A stretch of 23,682 nucleotides of DNA from Byssothecium circinans (lineage: Eukaryota; Ascomycota; Dothideomycetes; Pleosporales; Massarinaceae). Position 1 is the first letter of the stretch, and the number at the start of each line of letters is the position of its first letter. The position numbers and the translations under genes are program-made. Location: the NCBI GenBank assembly GCA_010015675.1, contig ML976982.1, positions 1,423,487 through 1,447,168 on the forward strand. Reading direction: 5' to 3'. A model generated the notes under the pieces. The model saw only the letters and a program-made list of their open reading frames with translations. It was not told where the DNA came from and ran no database searches. This document shows positions 7,295-16,880 of this stretch, piece after piece.

Positions 7295-10200
7295 CTGTCG
7301 CTTGACTGACCGAGAACGCTGTAAAGCCCAGAGAGAGCCCTTATGTACACTACTTGTGCCTTGGCGGTTTCTCCTTGCGTTATGTAAAGGTCACCTATGT
7401 TCTCTAAGGTGCTGAGTGCTGGCATATACCGTTGAACATGGTCATTGCCGAGTGCTTCGTACCCCCGCAGCGCCCGCTCGTACATCTGCTCTGCCTCGCC
7501 CACCTTGCCTTGGTTCGCGTAGAGGTTGCCCAGGTTGCTGACCGTGTCTAGTGTCGACGTGTGGCTGGGCCCGAGTGCCTCCTCGTACCCTCGCAGCGCC
7601 CGCTCGTACATCTGCTCTGCCTCGCCCACCTTGCCTTGGTTCTTGTAGAGGATGCCCAGGTTGTTGACCGTCTGTAGTGTCGACGTGTGACTGGGTCCAA
7701 GTGCCTCCTCGTACCCTCGCAGCGCCCGCCTGTACATCTGCTCTGCCTCGCCCAGCTTGCCTTGGTCCGCATAGAGGTTGCCTAGGTTGTTGACCGTGTC
7801 TAGTGTCGACGTGTGGCTGGGCCCGAGTGCCTCCTCCTTCCCTCGCAGCGCCCGCTTGCACATCTGCTCTGCCTCTGCCAGCTTGCCTTGGCTGTAGTAG
7901 AGGACGCCCAGGTTGCTGACCATGCTTAGTGTCGACGTGTGGTTGGGTCCAAGTGCCTCCTCCGTCCCTTGCAGCGCCCGCTCGTACATGTGCTCTGCCT
8001 TGGTCAGCTTGCCTTGGCTGTAGTAGAGGCTGCCCAGGTTGCCGACCGTGTTTAGTGTCGACGTGTGCTTCGGTCCAAGTGCCTCCTCGTGCCCTCGCAT
8101 CGCCCGCTTGTACATCTGCTCTGCCTCGCCTAGCTTGCCTTGGTCCGCGTAGAGAAGGCCCAGGAGATGTATAGCACGGAGAATTGTATCTTGCTGTTCG
8201 TCCCTGTCAACGTCTTCATCGTTACCTTTGTCAACTCCAAGACGCCAACCTGCCTCCCTCTTTACTATCTGCCTAGAGCATGCCTGCGCGTGTGGCAGAA
8301 GTCGACGTTGTAAGGTAGAGTAGTCGCGAGTGGAGCTCTCTGGCACAGTCCAACCAACGATAACCACCGCTAGTTGGCTAAGCTCGATTGCGAAGCACTT
8401 GCCTTGCGAGTGATGCGCCCATTGGTGAACAACCGGATGCGTTGCATAGCTTGTCGTCTCTTCCACCTCTTCGACCAGTGAGTAGTTGCGCAGCAGCTGC
8501 ATCGCTCGGCTGAACTCGAGCTCGCTGCCCGCAATGTCACCGATCCACCTTGACAGCATCGTCAATGCCGTTCCTGAAGCCTGGCACGCTGCTGCGAAGA
8601 GCCCATGCCACAGATCCTTGTTGTCGAGGAACGACCACAGAAGCAGCAGGTTGGCTGTGGCTTTGTGCTTGTCGCGTATCGCCTGGTACGAGATGGCCCA
8701 TGTCGTCCACACGCTGCGATCTGGGTAGTCCTGGAGTGGCGCGTCGGCCAGGTGGTCGGACTCCATCAGCTCGCTCCATTGCTGCTCGTAGAATCTCAGG
8801 TAAGTCGCCAGCCCTACTCCGCTCTCCTGCAGATACGCGCCCGCCTGCGCGATCGCCAGCGGCAGGCCATCTAGGAGCACAAGCAGCCGTTCGCCCTCGG
8901 CTGTATCTATAGTTGTTTCGTCAGCTCTAATGACTTACACTTAGACCATTCGTTGCTCTCAGCTTACCGTGCTTCTTCTTGTACCAGCTCTCGAAGATGG
9001 CCTGTCCCTGCCCCTTGGAGACCTTGCCGAGCTGCTGCGAGTCTCCTAGCTGCTCCAGCCTCGCCAATCGAGTCGTCACTAGCACCGACCCGTGGTCTGC
9101 ACCAGAGAGGTAGCGCTTCACGTCGTACGCATCAGGGTCCCCACCTTGCGCCTTGTACTCTCGGTCAACGTTGTCGAAGATGAGCAGCCAGGCTGTGTTG
9201 TCGGGGCGCGCAAGCCAAGCCATGACATCCCTCACTACCGCATCGACGTCGGTGCCGCTGTCAGCAGCGTACGTCCTGCTCACCTCCGAGATCTGGCCTG
9301 GGGGGATCCTGCTCGCGTGGCTGGCGATGCTGCGTTTGAGGACATCCTCGCTTCGCCCGTCCAGCCAGAACACCGAGCTGAACCGGCGGTGGTGTCGCCG
9401 CGCGAACTCCACCGCTAGCTGTGTCTTGCCCATCCCGCCGAGGCCATGCAGAACGCGTGTCTTCTGGCGCTGGCTCTGTCCTGGTCGCGGCATAAGCACG
9501 CGTTCCAGCTCCGCCATCTCCGCCGGCCTGTCTACAAACTGACGCGCTCTTGGGACGCCCTCAAGGCTGAAGACGGTTCGATATTCTCCAAAGTCTACAG
9601 ATACTTTAGCTATAAGCCCTACACGAAGATAGACGTCCAGACTAACACTCTCTGCCTGCAATGCTGCCCGCACACGTCTGCATCTGCTTGTGTACCTCCT
9701 GAGAGCTGATGTACCTCCGCGTCGCTGCCGCCATCTCCTTGACCATCTTCGCTTCCTCTAGCCCAATGTCCTCCAGTCCTCGCACCACGTTGAACCGGTA
9801 GTACCGCCCAGTGCTATCTAGCAGCACCCTCTCACGCCGGAACCTCTCCGCCGTCTGCTCTGTCTCCGTGGCTATCGCAACCAGCGTCTCGCCGATGTGC
9901 AACACGTCGTCCTTGAACGGCTTGAGCGACGGCACCCCTGTCCCAATGGAGACCAGGCACTTGACCTTGCCCTCCAGCGGCTCTGGTCCCCACACCAGCT
10001 GCGCCTGGTCCCACATCTCCCGCACTGGGTTGTTTGCTCCTGTCGCCCCGTCCACAAACTCCTCGCCAAATCTGCCCACCGCGATCGGGTCGAAGAAAGA
10101 GGTGGCCGCCGAGGTGGCCCGGCACGCCTCCCATATCGTCACGCTGTTGAGCAGGTCGTTGTTGCCGCGCGGCGTCCTGTAGCTCGTGAGGCAGACCGTT

Positions 10201-10726
10201 TCGCACGTTTCCTTGCTTGTTGCGCACACGAAGCTGTAGTAGTCAGCCTATGTTCCGCTGAGAGTACACACTTGACCTGCATTTTGCACCCTGCTTCAGG
10301 CGCATCCTTGAGCAGCGCGTCCTCTTGCAGGCCTTGCTGCTTGACCACCTCCTTCACCGCCCGCGCCAGCTCCTCTGAGTCGAAGCGGCCCTGCACCTTG
10401 CCCTTGACCGTCACCCGGTGTCGTGTCTTGCGGAACACGCGGTCGGAGAGCGACAGGTAGGCAGTAATGCACTCGGCCACGCTCATCTTCAGCCGGCCGA
10501 GCATGACGGCGATTAGCCTAGTGAGTTAGCACAGCCTGCAGTATGTCTCTTGATTATCCACCTACCCGCCTGTGCTCGTCCCGCCGATCATGTCGAAGTA
10601 GTCGCATGGCTTCGGCGGCGCGTCTGGGTCGACGGCCTCCATCAGCTGCTCGAGGATCATCAGGGCGGACAGGCCGCGCACCCCGCCGCCATCGAGCGCG
10701 AGCAGGCGGAGGTCGTTGCCGGGCAT
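7129..10726 (-). CDS. NLR protein: patatin-like phospholipase, NB-ARC, TPR array
   Basis: This is a fungal STAND/NLR protein of about 1129 aa. The exons, in transcript order, are 10726-10566, 10517-10281, 10233-9647, 9594-8968 and 8906-7129. Introns 1 and 4 are clear GT..AG with CTAAC and CTGAC branch sites. The exon 2/3 frame fits only with a GC donor at 10280. The 9646-9595 intron is the best of several choices. The patatin domain (about 5-300) shows GGGVRG (13-18), GTSTG (49-53, nucleophile Ser51) and the dyad Asp194 in VDGA. NB-ARC (about 345-700) shows P-loop GLGGMGKT (379-386), kinase-2 LLIFDNVD (465-472), SVLVTTR, GLPL (551-554) and an MHD-like HPVVHQW (694-700). From about 783 to 1046 there are 42-aa TPRs of kinesin-light-chain type. 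In this family the repeats are thought to sense ligands, NB-ARC to oligomerise and patatin to hydrolyse lipids, for non-self recognition or incompatibility. That role is known from related proteins, not shown here. Confidence 0.87.
7436..8176 (-). repeat. 126-bp tandem repeat array encoding TPR units
   Basis: About six head-to-tail units lie inside the last NLR exon. A GTCGAC word recurs at 7553, 7679, 7805, 7931 and 8057, exactly 126 bp (42 codons) apart, with no indels. Each unit encodes one TPR with the core ALGPxHTSTL, NLGxLY and QGKxxEAEQM. Differences between units cluster in the few codons after NLGxLY and around the EAEQMxxRAL helix. The last, C-terminal unit is more divergent. Confidence 0.93.
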
Positions 10727-10807
10727 GGTGTATATGCGTTAAGCGTTAAATGGCAGAAGTCGAGAGAGTACAGAAATCAAGTCGTGGGGTGAGGCGTGGT
10801 GTCGGGT

Positions 10808-10998
10808 CTACACTCTGGTGGTTGCCTCAGGCGGACATCGCTGAGGCAGCGTTTCCGTCCCCAGCCCCTGCGGCTGAGCTGGCACACGTCTGCCTTCCTG
10901 CAGCAGCGAGCATGCGTGTTTGGTGGAGGTGGAGGAGGGTGGGCCAGCCGGACCGGCTCGTGTGGGTGGACGCCGCCGGGGTTCACTCGTCGCTCAGT
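10808..10998 (-). repeat. Duplicated NLR 5' flank, intact copy
   Basis: About 190 bp upstream of the NLR start codon reappear inverted at about 14415-14605, with roughly 88% identity estimated by eye. The shared part includes a GGTGGAGGTGGAGG-type purine-rich run and the CTGCAGCAGCGAGCATGCG segment. It is probably the NLR promoter or leader. Short ORFs in it on the plus strand are not convincing genes. Confidence 0.8.
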
Positions 10999-11317
10999 GC
11001 CGCTACGTTGGCGGTTCCGAGAGCGCTATCACCGCGTCGTGCCGATCTGCCTGCCCGTGCGTCTTGCATCGACCAGCTCACAGTAACCTATACGCAGATC
11101 AAGATACAGCACTATGCGTTAAAAGCGCTTATAATCTACGTGCAGATACACAAGCGGCCTTCACTGTGACTTTTAAGCGACGTACCCGTGGTATTGTACT
11201 CAACAGCTCTGCTTTTGGATGCTGCAACTTCGACGCTCCTCTATCTCGCCAAGGCTATCGCAGCACCGGCTGGTATGTCGCTAGTAGCAATGCTCTCTGT
11301 TCCTGCACGCCCTCGCC
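10999..11317. other. Non-coding gap between NLR upstream region and Tc1 transposase
   Basis: About 320 bp contain no gene I can support. The left end of the Tc1-type element should lie here. I looked for a terminal inverted repeat matching the sequence after 12295 or before 14300. I found only short words (such as AGATACAC at 11144), which are too short to call. Confidence 0.45.
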
Positions 11318-12295
11318 ATGGCTCCCAGACTCGCCGCATCGCAGCACGACATGATAAGGGATATGATCCTCAGTAAGTCTCTGAAAGCTGTTGATATGGC
11401 AGCTGCGGCCGGTTGCAGCGACCGCACGATCCGCAACATCCGGTCCAACCTCCACTGCTTCGGCTCAACTAGAGCACCTTTCAATGGGGGCGGGCGACGT
11501 CGGCATATAACACCAGTGATGCTAGATGCCCTGAGAGACAGGCTGCTGGAGAAGCCGGGAATGTACCAAGACGAAATGGCCCTGTTCTTGTACGATGAGT
11601 TCGAGATACTAGTAAACAACTCTGCAGTGAGCCGTGCTCTGGCATCTATAGGCTGGACGAAGAAAGCCACTCGTCAGATCGCGAAGGAGCGAAACGCTGA
11701 TCTCCGGGACTACTACCTCCATAACCTATCTGCCTTTCAGTCGCACCACCTCGTCTACGTAGATGAGTCAGGGTGCGACAAACGCATCGGCTTCAGGCGC
11801 ACGGGCTGGTCACCGCTCGGTGTTGCGCCGGTCCAAGTTGCGCAGTTTCACCGAGACCGTAGGCATCAGATTCTTCCCGCATACACTCAGGATGGGGTGC
11901 TCTTCTATCGCGTGTTCCAGGGATCGACAGACAGCACCATCTTCGAAGACTTCATCGAACAGCTTCTTCAGCATTGCGGGCGCTGGCCGGAACCGAAATC
12001 CGTGCTGGTCATGGACAATGCTTCGTTCCACCACACCGAAGGAGTCAAGGAGTTGTGCCTGCGCGCAGGTGTGAAGCTGGTGTTCTTGCCGCCTTACTCG
12101 CCGGACCTTAACCCAATCGAAGAGTTCTTTGGAGACTTGAAACGCTTTATTAGGCGGAACTGGGTGGAGTATGAAAGCAATCCTGCTCAGGACTTTGGAG
12201 CTTTTCTTGAATGGTGCATCAGCGTCGCGGGCGGCAGGGTGGACAATGCAAAAGCACACTTTCGGCATGCAGGAGTTACTGTTGAAGTAGGTTGA
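11318..12295 (+). CDS. Tc1/mariner-type DDE transposase, intact
   Basis: This cut-and-paste transposase would excise and insert its own element at TA sites. It is an uninterrupted 325-aa ORF. A helix-turn-helix occupies about residues 18-45 (KAVDMAAAAGCSDRTIR), followed by a basic linker GGGRRRH at 57-63. The DDE domain (DDE_3 superfamily) has VDESG with Asp149, MDNASFHH with Asp233 and LPPYSPDLNPIEEF with Glu268. Asp233 and Glu268 are separated by 34 residues, the DD34E spacing of Tc1-like enzymes. All three acidic residues are present and there is no stop, so it may be active or recently so. It lies between the intact and the deleted NLR copies and converges on the gene at 12397-13791. I did not find the element ends. 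Confidence 0.92.
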   Translation: MAPRLAASQHDMIRDMILSKSLKAVDMAAAAGCSDRTIRNIRSNLHCFGSTRAPFNGGGRRRHITPVMLDALRDRLLEKPGMYQDEMALFLYDEFEILVNNSAVSRALASIGWTKKATRQIAKERNADLRDYYLHNLSAFQSHHLVYVDESGCDKRIGFRRTGWSPLGVAPVQVAQFHRDRRHQILPAYTQDGVLFYRVFQGSTDSTIFEDFIEQLLQHCGRWPEPKSVLVMDNASFHHTEGVKELCLRAGVKLVFLPPYSPDLNPIEEFFGDLKRFIRRNWVEYESNPAQDFGAFLEWCISVAGGRVDNAKAHFRHAGVTVEVG

Positions 12296-12396
12296 GTTTA
12301 GAGTGATAAGTATAATAAATCTATGAACGCAGTCCTGTTCGCAACTGCAATCGATGAAAGTACTGTGCGTGTATCTAAACCACACGATACTCCACA

Positions 12397-13791
12397 CTAA
12401 TCCTCCCGCTCCCCACCGTATGTCGACTTGTACAGCTCGGCCCACCTTCCAATGTCGCTGACAAATCGACGTGCTATCCCTCTCTTCACTCCGCTCTGGA
12501 TGAAGAAGTCGGGGTCTTGGTCCTCATACACTTGCTCCAAGTCTAGCATCTCCAGCAAGGTAGCATCGCAAGCCTTCTGATACTCGATCTTCTGTGCCTC
12601 ATCGACGACGTTCGACTGCTGCCATTGACTGTACGCTGCGACGGCTAAGTCGCGAGGACCGGGAATGTCCAGACTGATGCGTCTTGGAGCTCGCTCCTTG
12701 GATGATAGTGCACTACCGGCACACGTCGTCGAAGGAGACTCGCCCGAGTGCTGGGGCAAGACGTTCGTAATTGTGATAGGCGGAAGACTCGTCCTGGACA
12801 TGCTGCTGCCTGCAGACTGACGATCGCGTCGCTGTTCTTCTTCGGCATACAGCTGTTCACGAATGTCCTCAGGGACATCATTATGGGTATTCAGGATGTA
12901 ACCCTCCTCTACGAGTTGGACCAACGCCTTGAGATGGTGGGTCTGCAGCTTGAAATGCTTCTTCCCAAAAGGGTCACGCCAGCAATGCGGACCGCGGTTG
13001 CATGGCGACCCAGGACACCGCATCAGAGCATACACGTCGCGCCACACGGAAGGACTCGCTCCGGTCTCCTGCTCTGCATCGAGCTGAGAAGCACGGTCAG
13101 CGAGCATCCTCTGGGTGGCGGATGAACCTCGCTTGTTACCACGGTTTTTCGCTGCTGACGATGGAGGGGCCAACTCTATATAGTTGAAAGAGAGGTCTAC
13201 TCTGAGCTTCTTACCAGAGCGGAATAGCTCACCCCACCGGATGAGTTGTCTCTCTACTGCTGACCATTCGATATCCATCTCATCGAACCTCTTGGTCAAG
13301 TCACGCTCCGAACGATCGTTCACAGACGCGACGACGCTAGTATCATCGCACTTTACATGTCTGCCGTGTGGCAGCTTTTTGCCCAGGAGCTTCTCCACCT
13401 TGGCCTTGAGGCAGAAACGCCAGTACGCAGCAGGGGCTAGAACAACGTCTTGTTCTGTGTCCTTGGAAAGCATCTTGTTGTTGACAACCACCTTCCACTC
13501 AATTGAGTAGCGCAACCGGCTTGGCATGTCCTCGTCATAGCTGTTATACTCGTCCCACTCGGCCAGCGGGAGGAAGTCGAGCCTGTTCGGATGCAATTCT
13601 GTCATTTCATGGCCATCTTCCACGGTATGACGGCGTACCGCACGGCCCGCCGCTACATAGTCAGGCATAGAAGGGGTCTCCAATGCTGCCATCCAGCATG
13701 CCTCTACTGATTGTACATCGCTCGGCGTATCGTACCGTTGCGTCGGATCGCAGGAGAGGTCTGCGTCGGAGAAGAAAGGACTCATCGCCAT
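12397..13791 (-). CDS. Uncharacterised fungal protein with a Cys-rich HCW motif
   Basis: A single-exon ORF of 464 aa starts MAMSPFF at 13791; Met3 at 13785 is an alternative start. I recognise the general type, hypothetical proteins common in fungal genomes, but know no function. Residues about 105-215 form a conserved-looking block with SIEWKVVVNN, a VNDRSERDLTKRFD segment and LSFNYIE. A second block at about residues 260-315 contains CPGSPCNRGPHCW followed by GKKHFKLQTHHL. Its Cys, Cys, His, Cys and later His residues could bind zinc. The C-terminal third is polar and Ser/Pro-rich, then helical near DLEQVYEDQDPDFF. The stop is about 100 bp from the transposase stop, so it might be cargo or a second ORF of that element, or an older resident gene. 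Confidence 0.78.
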   Translation of the reverse strand: MAMSPFFSDADLSCDPTQRYDTPSDVQSVEACWMAALETPSMPDYVAAGRAVRRHTVEDGHEMTELHPNRLDFLPLAEWDEYNSYDEDMPSRLRYSIEWKVVVNNKMLSKDTEQDVVLAPAAYWRFCLKAKVEKLLGKKLPHGRHVKCDDTSVVASVNDRSERDLTKRFDEMDIEWSAVERQLIRWGELFRSGKKLRVDLSFNYIELAPPSSAAKNRGNKRGSSATQRMLADRASQLDAEQETGASPSVWRDVYALMRCPGSPCNRGPHCWRDPFGKKHFKLQTHHLKALVQLVEEGYILNTHNDVPEDIREQLYAEEEQRRDRQSAGSSMSRTSLPPITITNVLPQHSGESPSTTCAGSALSSKERAPRRISLDIPGPRDLAVAAYSQWQQSNVVDEAQKIEYQKACDATLLEMLDLEQVYEDQDPDFFIQSGVKRGIARRFVSDIGRWAELYKSTYGGERED

Positions 13792-13901
13792 TGGAAGACT
13801 GGTCAGGTTGGAATGCTAGTTATTCGTACTTGCGATATTTGGTCAGAGAGATGTGGTTCGGATTTCCCTTACATGCTCGAGGTTGTTGAGACGTGGATGC
13901 A

Positions 13902-13920
13902 GTACTGTGCGGTACAGTAC
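13902..13920. repeat. Inverted repeat, 7-bp arms, 5-bp loop
   Basis: GTACTGT and ACAGTAC flank GCGGT, about 110 bp upstream of the start of the minus-strand HCW gene. It could be a dimeric regulator site or part of a transposon end, but arms this short also occur by chance. Confidence 0.4.
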
Positions 13921-14036
13921 GGATAGCAGACCTGCAGAACGAAAGCCTACCTTCGCGGGGTGGAGCGAGTGAGGAATCGCGTGGAAACCACTCGTCACAA
14001 ACTAACCCGTGACATCGGATCCCACCAATTACAGTA

Positions 14037-14084
14037 CGTGAGGGCGGAACACCGTAAGGGCGGAACACCGTAAGGGCGGAACTC
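14037..14084. repeat. 16-bp tandem repeat, three units
   Basis: The units CGTGAGGGCGGAACAC, CGTAAGGGCGGAACAC and CGTAAGGGCGGAAC(tc) run head to tail. The first differs from the next at one base and the third loses its last two bases. The array follows TTACAGTA and could be a subterminal repeat of a DNA transposon. I found no inverted partner elsewhere in the window. Confidence 0.8.
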
Positions 14085-14414
14085 ATGCTTACAATGCGCG
14101 ACCTGCCAGCATGGAGCCGCGCAAGGGACATCGTCGACAGCTAAGTACCAATCTCGGACGTGAAAGGCTGAAGTAGATACGAACCACAGCGCTGTAGGGC
14201 CGCGTCAATCTAGTCGGTTTTAGCTAGAGCGCGAGACGAGGGGACCCTGCTTCGCATGAGTGTGCCACGATCGACGCATGTACCAGGGACCCTAGAAGCG
14301 GCATATGTAGAGCGCATTAGCCAAAGAAAACTCTAATGAGACCTCAATGGACCGCTGAGAGTATGTCGCATTGGGTATAGCCAACCGATAGGCCACCATG
14401 GCAGCGGCGACGAG

Positions 14415-15079
14415 CGACAAGCGACGAGTAAACCCCGGGCGCATCCACCCACACGAGCTGGTCCGGCTTGGCCCACCCTCCTCCACCTCCACCAAACACG
14501 CATGCTCGCTGCTGCAGGAAGGCAGACATGCGCCAGCCCAGCCGCAGGGGCTGGGGCGGAAACGCTGCCTCAGCGATGCCCGCCTGAGGCACCCACCAGA
14601 GTATAGGTATATAGACCTGGCAGCCAAGATAGACGCTTTACCTACTTCTCGAAGAGGGAGAGAAGAGCATCAGGAGCTGCCAGCAGTAAGGGGTCTATGT
14701 TGCAGCGCAACGAAAGAAAGAAGGGTTTAAGGCTCTTGATACGGAAGTTGGTTAAGAATGTGTTTTAATAGCGCCCTTTACTTCTACGTTTTCATGTATT
14801 CTACGAAGTAGTAGCTCAGATAAGATCTTAGGCTCACTTTCTGTTATATGTGACGATAGGCGAAGCTAAGGGAAGTATATTAACTTATATGCTGTAAGTT
14901 ATTGTTAATATTGATGAGTAACAAGCCTAGAGGTTTCTGCAGACAAGAAGCGTGGAGTCATGCTGACCGAAGCTAGAGCGACCTAGGCAAAGCCTATGCT
15001 AAGCGAGACAGGGGTGAGCGTGGGATGACAGCGAGGCGGCGTTGCAAAACCGGAAACTGCAAGTGCATGTGGGTGTATC
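14415..15079 (+). pseudogene. Inverted, internally deleted copy of the NLR locus
   Basis: Read on the plus strand, this segment is homologous first to the NLR 5' flank (14415-14605, matching 10998-10808) and then to the end of its last exon and the 3' flank (14607-15079, matching 7294-6823). The 3513 bp between 7295 and 10807 are missing. Only the last 55 or so codons remain (DLAAKIDALP, then SRRGREEHQEL), with changed bases and a frameshift before the old stop. It has no start, no P-loop and no TPRs. An open frame at 14398-14730 crosses the deletion joint and is an accident. TATA-like words meet at the joint, which suggests a short-homology deletion. Confidence 0.85.
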
Positions 15080-16880
15080 CTCGAATCGCTCTTTGGAATT
15101 AGCACGGTTCTTGAGCGATTTCGTGTTACTTACAATCGGTTTTCATATACCAGGGCCAATATTCCTCTTTTTGCGAGCCAAAAACGCGGGTTGTATTTTG
15201 CTCATACACCTTTGTTATTCGAGATCACCACGTGTATTTTGCCAATTAAAGTTCCTTCCCAGAATTCATGCTTCACTATACCGTCCCGACTTTCCTTTCA
15301 GAAGACGAATACACCCGCTGCAGCTGCCAGAGCACCGCGATACCCCATTCTCTTATGACTTGTCACTGCCGATATCGCCTCCACCGAATCGAATCTACTG
15401 CTAACACTCGATGTTGACAGTGTTTCAACGAGTGTCTCCGTAGACGCGAAGATAGAGCCCAGATGACTATTCCACCGAGTAGGGGATGCCGAGGTGGATA
15501 AATAATTGGCGGGAAATGATGGGCTCGAAGAACGTATGCGTTCCGCGAATGCTGAAGATATGGAGGAGCGGATGCGAGAGAAGACGTTGTTTCGGCGCGT
15601 TGACTGTTTGCCCATTCTGTTGAATTCGGTAGCCGGATGGATGGGAAAGGTTGTAGAATAAGAGACTGAAACCAATAATGGTATGAAAGATTGCTCAAAA
15701 TATGAAGATGTGTCGATTAACACAATCGTGGTTTCGATATTGCAGTTGCACGTCTTCGCAATCTCAGGCATCAACTCATATATTTTTGCCGAGTTGGCGG
15801 AGTCCGAACTTCTGCGCTGTCACCCCCGCCACGAAGATCGAAGAGCGATGGTCGCACTGGAGCTACTTCTTAATGATCTAAATAGTGGAGATGAACTGTT
15901 CCGCGCGTTGTGATTGGCGGCACTGATTGTGTGGCGTATGACAGCTTCGGCCCCCCACAGTGCCGAATAAGTCGCACTCTACGGCGGTGCGCGCACCTCA
16001 GCCCTCACGTGTCCCTCTCTATCCTGGTTACTATGCTACTATTATATTCTCAGAAGTAGGAAGTGCTGATCTCTAATCGCGCTAGAAGGATTCCGTCCGA
16101 TTCCCTTCACGGCGCATCTTCCCTATTTCTTTGACTTTGGCATTCACCCTTCCCTTCCAGTCAGTATCCGTTCTTTTTGCAGCTAGGACGCACAGATAAA
16201 CTAAAATCTATGTTAATAGTAGATATACTGGCTGGGCTCAATCCTACGCACTGTGTTCGCCTCCGGGTTCTACAAGTTCATCGAGATCCTTGAATACGAG
16301 AGCGCAAGATATAATAACACGAATATTGATCCCTATACTACCAAGGGGAGTATCCAGCTCTAGCAGGAACTAGGAAAACCAGACTTTCGGACTCAATACG
16401 GTATGAGAGCGTGAGGTAAGTACAGATTGGTCTGCCGCAGGGAGGAGGGCGTGTGGGAGGAATAATGGCATATGTGAAAGGGAACAGGGTAGGAGTGGGT
16501 ATAGGCTGCGAAATGAGGTGCAGAGACCAATGCTGGCGAAGAAGAAGAATACGAGGCTGAGGGTTAGGAGATGAGTTCGGCCATCCTTAGTACGGAAGGA
16601 GCGTTTCCAGAACTAGCCGAGGGCGTGTAAGTATGATTCTAATGGGCTGGTGGCTGTTGAGTCTAAACAGAAGGCTACAAGGACAGCCAGTGGGATCAAA
16701 TAAGATAGGTACATATCCCCTCATTTTGCATGATGTTGGTTTAATTTTTGTTGCCCTAGATGAATTGCGGCATTTACCGTGACTGAAACATATGCAATAA
16801 CGCCGTATAGTTCGAACGGACCAATCTTTCTCAGCGAGATACCGAACTCAAACTTGGCCAAAGCCCTCCCAGTTCGTGGT
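15080..16880. other. 1.8-kb region without a convincing gene
   Basis: Apart from one weak minus-strand ORF (15298-15615) I see no gene here. The part from 16000 to 16720 is stop-rich in all frames and looks like decayed DNA, perhaps an old element. I recognise no terminal repeats, tRNA or rRNA. The purine-rich stretch at about 16430-16560 has no evident function. Confidence 0.5.
15298..15615 (-). CDS. Possible small Ser-rich basic protein, unrecognised
   Basis: From ATG at 15615 (MGKQSTRRNN) this frame encodes 105 residues. The first 50 are rich in Ser and Arg, the middle is Ser/Thr-rich, and the end is a short hydrophobic stretch (ALAAAAGVFVF). The frame extends upstream to 15774. On the opposite strand 15683-15913 is also open. 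No family is recognised and there is no neighbouring gene to support it, so it may be a chance ORF. Confidence 0.22.
   Translation of the reverse strand: MGKQSTRRNNVFSRIRSSISSAFAERIRSSSPSFPANYLSTSASPTRWNSHLGSIFASTETLVETLSTSSVSSRFDSVEAISAVTSHKRMGYRGALAAAAGVFVF

Larger units (their letters stand above)
13792..14414. other. Intergenic region upstream of the HCW gene
   Basis: About 620 bp have no supported gene. The region contains a 7-bp inverted repeat (13902-13920) and a 16-bp tandem repeat (14037-14084). The promoter of the minus-strand gene should lie just right of 13791. The right end of the mobile element, if one spans this region, may also be here. Confidence 0.45.

Noticed and set aside
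7442..7861. Repetitive Gly/Arg-rich ORFs inside the TPR array
   Set aside because: They are other frames of the 126-bp repeat in the last NLR exon and have its period.
7436..8176. Periodic repeat considered as a CRISPR or satellite array
   Set aside because: The period is 126 bp with no unique spacers and it is open in the NLR frame. It is a coding TPR array in a eukaryote.
10750..11169. Plus-strand ORF of 139 codons upstream of the NLR
   Set aside because: The segment is conserved with the deleted copy, but in that copy the frame is not kept, which fits a promoter or leader rather than a gene.
12359..12369. Word AGTACTGTGCG shared with 13901-13911, considered as a repeat at transposon ends
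   Set aside because: It is in direct rather than inverted orientation, only 11 bp long, and the flanks differ.
14398..14730. Plus-strand ORF of 110 codons containing DLAAKIDALP
   Set aside because: It crosses the deletion joint between the NLR 5' flank and 3' end. Only its last part is homologous to the NLR, so it is an accident of the deletion.
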